From positions 62,001-126,000 of the forward strand of contig JAUYTN010000010.1 in assembly GCA_030695205.1 (NCBI GenBank): a DNA stretch of 64,000 nucleotides, read 5' to 3'. Made by a program: the position numbers and the translations under genes. The notes under the pieces are model-generated. The model saw nothing but the letters and a program-made list of their open reading frames with translations, was not told the DNA's origin and searched no databases. This stretch comes from Burkholderiaceae bacterium (GTDB lineage: Bacteria > Pseudomonadota > Gammaproteobacteria > Burkholderiales > Burkholderiaceae_C). Of this stretch, positions 58,002 through 64,000 are shown piece by piece (within the stretch, counting starts at the first letter, position 1; each line of letters begins with the position of its first letter).

Positions 58002-59411
58002 TCAAGAGTCCTGCCGGACCACCAAGCGCCAACGCGAACTGGCACCCCAGCCCACGTGTTCGACCAGATGCAGGCTTTTCAGCAAGGCCAAATCGCCTTT
58101 GATTTCCCATTCGGTGGCCACACCTCGCAATTCGTCACGCAAGTGCCGAAGCCCCAAACCACCGGAATACCGTTCAACGGTGGCCAGCACAATGCGCTGG
58201 CGCTCAGTCAAGTCATGCGCCACGCGCTGCGGTGGCACGTACCGCAAAGGCCAAAACCGCACCGTCACACATCCCCCGGCATCCTCCATGTCCTGGCGTG
58301 GCAGGCCAGCCTGTTCCAGCAGCTCAGCCATTTTCAGCGTGCCGCGCCCCCACGACTCCACCACCCCACGGCGGTACAGTACGCGGGCGATCAACGGGTT
58401 CCAGGGCAAGGATTCGTGCGGTTTGAACAGCGCCTCCGGGGTGAGGCCAAAGTGCAGAGAGCCTGAAGACGTGATTTCCAGCCGGTTATCGTAAATGGCC
58501 ACCGCCACAGAGCCACCGCCAATGCTGTAGTCCCGGTGGCTGAAGGCATTGGCCAGCGCTTCACGCAGCGCCACTGGCGGGTACAGCGGGTCATCCACCC
58601 GCTCAAACAGGCCCGGCAACACCCGCCCTGCCACGGGCAGGCTCTCGCGCAAATAGCGCTCAGCCCGGCTCAACAGCTGGAACACATTGCCGTGAAACTG
58701 CTTGTTGTCCAAAAACTCTGTGCGGTCAAGGCCACGGAACCGCGCCACACGCAGCATGCATTGCGGGCTGCGCAATTCCAGCTCTTCAGCTTTGCCAAAC
58801 AGCGCCACGGCAGCACGCAGCAACTGGCCATTGCGCAGCAAGCCCAGCCCGCGCAACAGCTCGGCGGGGTCGCGGGTGCCGGGGTCGTCCAGCCGCCCAC
58901 GGCGAATGGACTCCTCCACTGTGCGCGCCACTTCGGCTGTGTCCAAATCAGCCACGGTCCAGCCTGTGGCGGGTTCGGTTTCCCAGCGTTGATCGGCGTG
59001 CAGGCGTTCCAGCAGCATGCGGTTGTATTCATCGCGCGAGAGCTTGGCGTTCACATTGCCCACCCGCCGGTAGGCTGTGCCTTTGTAGCTGTAGGGCCTG
59101 CCCCCGCCCTGTGCCACCGTCAGCACCACCAGCTCGGCACCCGATGGCAAGGGCACCCGCACCACGTCGGGAAAAACCGGTGGCTCAATGGATTGGATTT
59201 CTTGTGCCAGCTCTTCCAGCGTGCGGTCACTCACCTGCTGGCCCACCACACCGCCGTCAGGCGCAACGCCAAACAACACCCGCCCGCCCCGGTGGTTGAG
59301 CATGGCGCACAGGGCGTGCATGGCCTCGCGCCGCTCGCCTGTCGAGCGCTTGAACTCCAAGGTGTCGGACTCGCCATTGGTGGCCAGCGCGGTGAGTTGG
59401 TCTGGGGTCAC
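58002..59411 (-). CDS. AlbA_2 (Schlafen-like) / ATPase domain protein, copy 2
   Basis: 469 residues. N-terminal AlbA_2 domain (TLEFKRSTGERREAMHALCA, NHRGGRVLFGVAPDGGVVGQ, YSYKGTAYRRVGNVN), then a GHKL-type ATPase domain (NAFSHRDYSIGGGSVAVAIY, DNRLEITSSGSL) and a C-terminal winged helix. Proteins of this COG2865-type architecture often accompany restriction-modification systems, but their biochemical role is unclear. The GTG start overlaps the upstream gene by four bases (GTGA). Confidence 0.82.
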   Translation of the reverse strand: MTPDQLTALATNGESDTLEFKRSTGERREAMHALCAMLNHRGGRVLFGVAPDGGVVGQQVSDRTLEELAQEIQSIEPPVFPDVVRVPLPSGAELVVLTVAQGGGRPYSYKGTAYRRVGNVNAKLSRDEYNRMLLERLHADQRWETEPATGWTVADLDTAEVARTVEESIRRGRLDDPGTRDPAELLRGLGLLRNGQLLRAAVALFGKAEELELRSPQCMLRVARFRGLDRTEFLDNKQFHGNVFQLLSRAERYLRESLPVAGRVLPGLFERVDDPLYPPVALREALANAFSHRDYSIGGGSVAVAIYDNRLEITSSGSLHFGLTPEALFKPHESLPWNPLIARVLYRRGVVESWGRGTLKMAELLEQAGLPRQDMEDAGGCVTVRFWPLRYVPPQRVAHDLTERQRIVLATVERYSGGLGLRHLRDELRGVATEWEIKGDLALLKSLHLVEHVGWGASSRWRLVVRQDS

Positions 59412-61321
59412 TTGATGTCTCCAACGTGTGCCGAACCGTTGACAACCGCCCGGTACGCCTGATCAGGCCGATTGCGAACATCCGGATACCGCAATTCCAG
59501 GGCACCTTCCCGCACCATCGCCGTTAAAAAGCGCGACTGCAATTTGTCGGCATCCCTGTCCACCAGTGCCGCCAGTTCAGACGTTGCAAGCCAACGACCA
59601 GCGCAAAGCTGCTGAATGACAGCCTTGAGTTGGTCCACGGGTAGTTTCTTGTTCTTGCGGGCGGGTTCTGCCAGTGGCAAAAGGCCTTGCAATTCCGGCG
59701 AAAGCCCCACCAAGCGGTCGAAATGGGGGGAGTTGCCGCCCAATTGGGGGGAGTCCCCGCCCAATTGGGGGGAGCTTTGGGGGGAGTCCCCCGCTGAATG
59801 AGGGGAGTCATCAACAGATTGGGGGGAGTCCTCCGCTACGCGGTAGCTGGCCCAGCGCCGTTGGTTTTGCTGCGTCAGCAGGCCATCGCGCACCAGGCTT
59901 TGCAGCACGCTGGTGATGTCTTTGGCGTGTTCGCCGGTGATTTCCTGCATACGGCTGTTGGTCACGCTGCCTTCCAGCTGGGCCGTCACCACCGCTTGCA
60001 CTGCTGTTTTGTCCAACGTGGCAAACCGGTTGCCAAAGCGTTGGCGCAGAGCTTGGTCTACCTCGTGCGGAATCAGGCTGACCATGGGCAGCACCAGCTT
60101 CACGCGGTCGGGCTGCAAGGTTTCTTCCAGTCGGGGCGAACGCCAGTGCTGCGCACGCCACCCTGCCCGAATTTTGTCCATGCCCGAGCCTGCTTTGTCG
60201 CCACCACCCATCAGCTGGAACATCAGCTGCAAGCTCTTGTTGCGGCACTCGCTCACGCCGCCTTGCAGCAACTGCACGCGCGACACCAGCAGCGAGCCGG
60301 GGTTAGACAACTCAATGCGGTCTGCATACCGTTCAATCACCACACCGCCTTGGCCGCGATGGTCCGCATGCACCAGCGCGTTGACCACCGCTTCGCGCAG
60401 CGCCTCATGCACGGCAGAGTCGTCCTTGCGGTACAGCTCGCGGTCCAGCTGGAAAGGCATCTTCAAGTCACCCGACAGCCGCTGCATCACCCGCACGTAG
60501 AACTGGAACAGGTTGTGTTCCCAGGTACCGTCGGGCACCACGCGGTCGGTCCAGCGCACGGCGGGGTCGTCAGACAGGCGCTCGCGGTAGTCCACATGAA
60601 AGCCCGGCAGCGCATCGCGCAGCGCCTCGAACCGGCCAAACATCAGCAGGCCCGCCACGGTGGCACCTTCCAGCCCGGTGGCGCGGTCGCGGCGCAAGGC
60701 GCTTAGCTTGGTGAGCAGCGCGGTATCGTCCAGCAACAGCCAAGGGTGGTCTGGCGCGCGGGAGGCAAAGCGATTGCGGTACTGCTTGACCGTTTCGGGG
60801 TCAAAGTCGGGCTGGCCAAAGTGCTCAACGATTTGCGAGTCGGCAGGCGTGGCGGACTGGTCGGCCAGCATGCGGCGCACCTCATCGTCAGTGCAGCGGT
60901 AGTCGCCTTCGTCCGCACGGCGGTAGGTGCCCGTCAAGGGGTTGGGTCCTACAAACACCGGGCGCTGCAAGCGCGAGGCACGCGGCACGCTCACCACCAC
61001 AAACTGGCGGCCTTCGTCTTCCACTGTGCGCACATCGTCATCGCGCAGCAGGTTGGCGCTGATCTTGTTGCGGTCGTTCAACTGGCCCCACAGCACGGTA
61101 CGCAGTTGCGCGGCATCGGGCACGCCCTCCCATACCAGGCCGTCGGCTCTTTCGGCTACGCCCAGCACGATGGTGCCGCCTTGGGTGTTGGCCATGGCGG
61201 AATACGACTCCCAAAAACTGCCGGGCATGCCACCGCGCGCCGACTTGAATTCGGTGTCGATGCCCTCAGTGCTTGATTGCAGGGCAGAGAAAAGGTCGAG
61301 CTGACGGTTAGACATACCCAT
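59408..61321 (-). CDS. AlbA_2 (Schlafen-like) / ATPase domain protein, copy 1, with DSPQ repeats
   Basis: 637 residues. Same layout as the next gene: AlbA_2 (about 20-130: IDTEFKSARGGMPGSFWESY; QGGTIVLGVAERADG), a GHKL ATPase (about 280-430: VNALVHADHRGQGGVVIERY, DRIELSNPGSL, GSGMDKIRAGW), then winged-helix segments. A linker near the C terminus contains several DSPQ/SPQLGG units (see repeat). Start MGMSNRQLDL at 61321, overlapping the D12 methylase end within a few bases; MSNRQ at 61315 is possible. The two copies differ greatly, so the duplication is old or they came independently. Confidence 0.82.
   Translation of the reverse strand: MGMSNRQLDLFSALQSSTEGIDTEFKSARGGMPGSFWESYSAMANTQGGTIVLGVAERADGLVWEGVPDAAQLRTVLWGQLNDRNKISANLLRDDDVRTVEDEGRQFVVVSVPRASRLQRPVFVGPNPLTGTYRRADEGDYRCTDDEVRRMLADQSATPADSQIVEHFGQPDFDPETVKQYRNRFASRAPDHPWLLLDDTALLTKLSALRRDRATGLEGATVAGLLMFGRFEALRDALPGFHVDYRERLSDDPAVRWTDRVVPDGTWEHNLFQFYVRVMQRLSGDLKMPFQLDRELYRKDDSAVHEALREAVVNALVHADHRGQGGVVIERYADRIELSNPGSLLVSRVQLLQGGVSECRNKSLQLMFQLMGGGDKAGSGMDKIRAGWRAQHWRSPRLEETLQPDRVKLVLPMVSLIPHEVDQALRQRFGNRFATLDKTAVQAVVTAQLEGSVTNSRMQEITGEHAKDITSVLQSLVRDGLLTQQNQRRWASYRVAEDSPQSVDDSPHSAGDSPQSSPQLGGDSPQLGGNSPHFDRLVGLSPELQGLLPLAEPARKNKKLPVDQLKAVIQQLCAGRWLATSELAALVDRDADKLQSRFLTAMVREGALELRYPDVRNRPDQAYRAVVNGSAHVGDIK
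59721..59835 (-). repeat. Degenerate tandem repeats coding the DSPQ/SPQLGG linker
   Basis: Units around GGGGGGAGTC and CCCAATT, some spaced 20 bp, on the plus strand. On the minus strand they encode DSPQLGGDSPQLGGNSPH and neighbouring DSPQS variants. Unit spacing varies, but the frame is kept. Confidence 0.8.
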
Positions 61322-61322
61322 A

Positions 61323-62258
61323 CTAAGCAATGGCTCCAGCCCCCTCTATAGCCCACGCCTTCGGAAGCAAAAATTTAGGCGTCACTTTTTGCAAGGCAGT
61401 GTCCACGCCCAAAACGTTTGAACTGGCCGGAACGATCAGGTCGTCCGAAAGGATGATTAGCTCTTTCCCCATGTACGCCTTAGAAGCGTTGTACTGGAGG
61501 TCGTATTCAAACGACCGTCGTTTCAAGTAGTACTGAGAAATCTCTGGCGCGTTGTCATAGGAAACTATCCATTTATGGTTGACACTTTGCTGAATAACGG
61601 TGGCAATTCGCTCATGGTCATCAGCTGAATAATGATTCATATAGAGGCGATCAGCCTTCTTGAAGTATGGTGGATCAAGATAAACCAAGGCATCTTCAGG
61701 CACACTAGGCAAATACTCCTTAATAAACCGCTCGGCATCCCAATTGTGTAAAGAAATTGCTTTTGCTTTTGATGTAATAACTTCAATTCTTCGAATTAGT
61801 TCGTTGCGTGAAAATCTGGCATCCATCCGCCAGTCACCGTCTTGCCGCAACCCACCAATCAGGCCTCCAGACAAAATTCCTGACCGATTGCAACGATTCA
61901 AATAGAAAGTAGCAAACCCAAGCGCCAATTCGTCCGACTTCTCGGGCGCAGCAAATATTGCTTGCTGCCGTCGCCACTCTTCAACTGTTAACGATGCACG
62001 AATGATCAGCGCACAAAGCTCATCTGGCTTGGTTAAAACAGAGCGCCAAAAGGCATATATTCTTTTGCATGAATCATTTAGGTGAACGTGACTAACCCTA
62101 TCTGAAATCAGGAGTTCCATTGCCACGCCAGCCCCCCCTGCATACGGCTCGACATAATGCCCGCCAACTAAATTATTCTGTTCAACTATTTCATTTATGA
62201 AAGGTGAAAGTTTTTGCTTTCCTCCCGGATAGCGAAGCGGTGTTTTGTATCGATTCAT
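61323..62258 (-). CDS. D12-class DNA adenine methyltransferase (Dam family)
   Basis: 311 residues. MethyltransfD12 family: SAM-binding RYPGGKQKLSPFINEI and YVEPYAGGAGVAMELL, catalytic DPPY in VYLDPPYFKKADRLY. It is predicted to N6-methylate adenine at a short site, possibly GATC-like; specificity is not readable. The gene is AT-rich compared with the chromosome (visible in codons such as AAA, ATT and AAT). Its last codons overlap the upstream region of the AlbA/ATPase gene. Confidence 0.9.
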   Translation of the reverse strand: MNRYKTPLRYPGGKQKLSPFINEIVEQNNLVGGHYVEPYAGGAGVAMELLISDRVSHVHLNDSCKRIYAFWRSVLTKPDELCALIIRASLTVEEWRRQQAIFAAPEKSDELALGFATFYLNRCNRSGILSGGLIGGLRQDGDWRMDARFSRNELIRRIEVITSKAKAISLHNWDAERFIKEYLPSVPEDALVYLDPPYFKKADRLYMNHYSADDHERIATVIQQSVNHKWIVSYDNAPEISQYYLKRRSFEYDLQYNASKAYMGKELIILSDDLIVPASSNVLGVDTALQKVTPKFLLPKAWAIEGAGAIA

Positions 62259-62297
62259 ACTTGTCTCTCATTTGCCAAATATCACTAACGCCTTGCT

Positions 62298-63704
62298 CTA
62301 TCTATTCATCTCTTCCAAGAGGGGGAATATGTTGCCAAATAATGCGGAAATATGTGATTCGTTGATAGAAAATTTTGGGTTATGCACCAATTGATTCATG
62401 GACGTCACAGACAGAATACTCGCAGCATTGCCAAGCTCTGTTATCGCCCCGTGCAATACTCGTTGCATCTGCTTATCTGTGTTGTTTTTGGTCATGTGCG
62501 CAACCACATCACGGAGTACATCAATCAGTGCCCTATCCTCGCCACTTGCCTTGACCGCCGAGGGCCCTCCTGTCTTCGCATGATCACTGCAATAAGCCTT
62601 TGCAGATATCTCGAACATACTTCGAAGGAGAAAGCAAAAAGCATGCGAGTGACTACCTAACTTTAATCTCCGGATCTCTTCAAGTAAGGTGACGAGTTTG
62701 TCTCGCCCATTACCTTTGGGGGAAAACGCCTTTAACGCTCGGGTTACTGAGCGCGGATCGCAAACAGCCACCGCAGCTATCTTTTTCGATTTTGCTTTCG
62801 GCGCTGACGAATTTACTGCAGGAACCTCTGCCCGCGATGCGGGTGAATCAAACGGAGTCCCAGGATCTGCAGCAGATTTTTTTCCACTACTTTTGGAGGA
62901 TTTCTCAATGGGGGCAGCCCCGTATCTAGCGACTGCAAAGTCTTCATTTTGACTACGAAGCGTACTAAAGTCCAAACTTTGAAGACCCACATCAAGAATG
63001 ATTTTTTCAATTACGTCTCGATGTTTAGACGCACGGGGGTAAGCATCAGCCAGCGCGCGGGATGTCGAAAATCCCAACCGTGGAGCTATCCGCTTGATGG
63101 CCTCGTCTAGCACCGACAGAGGGTAATCACCACTCCAACGCTCCGCTTGCTGCGTCGTTAAATTTCTCCCTTTTGATAGATACTTTTCAAGCAAATCCAA
63201 AGCTGGCTCACTGGCGCCACTCTTATCTCGGTTGTGACGTGCTTTAGCTACAGCATTCCACTTGTCTCTACCAGCCTTTTCACCTTTGCCATGAGTTAGG
63301 GTGACAACTTTATCTACCAGATCGGTTTCTGATTCTTCATATACTGCACAAGGAACCTCCTTGTTTCCGCGCTTCCAAGCAGTTGGCAGTTCTTCAACTT
63401 TCGCCGCGATATGGGTCGGCAGCGAAATTTGAGAATTTGTCAAATAGCCGTGTATCAACTTCAGCGCGCCGATCCTTCTATTCCCCTCTCTAACAAATAA
63501 TTTCTTTCCATTTTTCTGAACGATGATGTTTTCGGTTGGGTGATATCCATCCTCCAACAAGCTTTCCATGAGTGCCCAAAACCAATCGGGATTTATCGAA
63601 ATCATGGCGCGAACTGCGCTGACCTCATCCGCTTGCGGGACAGTTCTGAAATTCTTCAAGTCGACACTGAGCGACTTGATTGGTAGCGATGCGGTCGTCG
63701 GCAT
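62298..63704 (-). CDS. ParB/Srx-fold protein
   Basis: 468 residues. The N-terminal ~110 residues look like a ParB/sulfiredoxin fold with the motif LFVREGNRRIGALKLIHG (ParB-type ExxRRxxA). Some ParB-fold proteins are CTPases and others nucleases; the catalytic type is not settled here. The rest is helical, with a Lys/Ser-rich disordered stretch in the middle (about 275-315) and a helix-rich C terminus. AAGGTGA serves as ribosome site. Strongly AT-rich. It is placed between hsdS and the D12 methylase, so it could act with them in DNA recognition. Confidence 0.7.
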   Translation of the reverse strand: MPTTASLPIKSLSVDLKNFRTVPQADEVSAVRAMISINPDWFWALMESLLEDGYHPTENIIVQKNGKKLFVREGNRRIGALKLIHGYLTNSQISLPTHIAAKVEELPTAWKRGNKEVPCAVYEESETDLVDKVVTLTHGKGEKAGRDKWNAVAKARHNRDKSGASEPALDLLEKYLSKGRNLTTQQAERWSGDYPLSVLDEAIKRIAPRLGFSTSRALADAYPRASKHRDVIEKIILDVGLQSLDFSTLRSQNEDFAVARYGAAPIEKSSKSSGKKSAADPGTPFDSPASRAEVPAVNSSAPKAKSKKIAAVAVCDPRSVTRALKAFSPKGNGRDKLVTLLEEIRRLKLGSHSHAFCFLLRSMFEISAKAYCSDHAKTGGPSAVKASGEDRALIDVLRDVVAHMTKNNTDKQMQRVLHGAITELGNAASILSVTSMNQLVHNPKFSINESHISALFGNIFPLLEEMNR

Positions 63705-63725
63705 ATTTCACCTTTGATGGAGTGG

Positions 63726-64000
63726 TTATTCGGCTTTAACCGACGAAAAGCTGCTGTGCAGAATTTTTTGCCGGAGGACTGTTGTGCGTTTTAGATTCAA
63801 GGCTATCTCGGATTCAACTTCACGGATGATGGACAAATGGCGGTCGACTTCGGCGACGATGCGGCATTGTTCAGATAGCGGTGGCAATGGCACGCATACC
63901 GCTCGAACCAAGCTCAAATTCAAATTCGGTTGAACGCCACCAGATGCGAATTTGCGCATCTCTTCGTAGTTGAATTCCAAAAAGTGGCGCAGATAGCCAC
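63726..64000 (-). CDS. hsdS: Type I restriction-modification specificity subunit HsdS, C-terminal part
   Basis: Only the last ~91 residues lie in the window; the start is beyond 64000. The sequence FASGGVQPNLNLSLVRAVCV and LPPLSEQCRIVAEVDRHLS is the typical end of the second target-recognition domain and conserved helix of HsdS. It determines the DNA sequence recognised by HsdM and HsdR. hsdR is not seen here and probably lies further outside. Confidence 0.85.
   Translation of the reverse strand, partial: GYLRHFLEFNYEEMRKFASGGVQPNLNLSLVRAVCVPLPPLSEQCRIVAEVDRHLSIIREVESEIALNLKRTTVLRQKILHSSFSSVKAE

Overview
The window is about 64 kb of high-GC DNA with dense genes and strong GC3 bias. The gene order mnmG-rsmG-(lysE)-parA-(hydrolase)-parB with consensus parS sites, the family-level look of the proteins and a dispersed AT-rich repeat all fit a Burkholderiales chromosome, most likely Comamonadaceae (Rhodoferax/Acidovorax/Hydrogenophaga-like). 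The genus cannot be fixed from the sequence alone. The mnmG/rsmG/parAB group with three parS sites places the left end close to the chromosomal replication origin. No tRNA, rRNA, transposase or CRISPR array was seen.

Layout. 0-8.4 kb: an Aer-like PAS chemoreceptor, then the origin-proximal block mnmG, rsmG, a structured 650-bp gap with a large inverted repeat, a LysE-type exporter, parA, a small serine hydrolase and parB, with parS at 1.7, 3.6 (inside mnmG) and 6.8 kb. 8.5-18.6 kb: two secreted proteins of unknown role, a membrane-anchored methyltransferase, a GlcD-like FAD oxidase, a REC-REC-histidine kinase, and a tight run of cob(I)alamin adenosyltransferase, methyltransferase, secreted protein and PhnN. 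18.8-27.6 kb: a signalling run of LysR regulator, PAS-GGDEF, MerR/B12-binding regulator, CheB-CheR-PAS fusion and PAS-GGDEF-EAL, most of them overlapping by a few bases. 27.7-45.2 kb: thioesterase, uracil permease, LuxR-type response regulator, a large membrane GGDEF-EAL protein, HDOD protein, histidine kinase, flavin reductase, DadA-like dehydrogenase with a divergent ArgP-like regulator, a branched-chain-amino-acid-type binding protein, a PhoD-type phosphatase, a TetR regulator, an HD-GYP protein and a small membrane protein. 45.3-56.4 kb: GTP-dependent PEP carboxykinase, an unlisted 47-residue membrane protein, threonine ammonia-lyase, a hybrid kinase, RecQ, rhodanese, CBS protein and a 2,4-dienoyl-CoA reductase-like enzyme.

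56.4-64 kb: a horizontally acquired-looking restriction-modification locus, all on the minus strand. In transcription order it holds hsdS (cut by the window edge), a ParB-fold protein, a D12-class DNA adenine methylase, two overlapping AlbA-domain/ATPase proteins and hsdM. The ParB-like and D12 genes are clearly AT-richer than everything else. A 10-bp tandem repeat and two palindromes lie just upstream of hsdM.

The most striking non-genic signal is a ~50-bp AT-rich element in eight copies. Six sit at gene edges, two of them supplying a start or a stop codon, and two lie in frame inside genes (a methyltransferase and the PhoD-type phosphatase). The chromosome part is rich in c-di-GMP enzymes: two GGDEF-EAL, one GGDEF and one HD-GYP protein.
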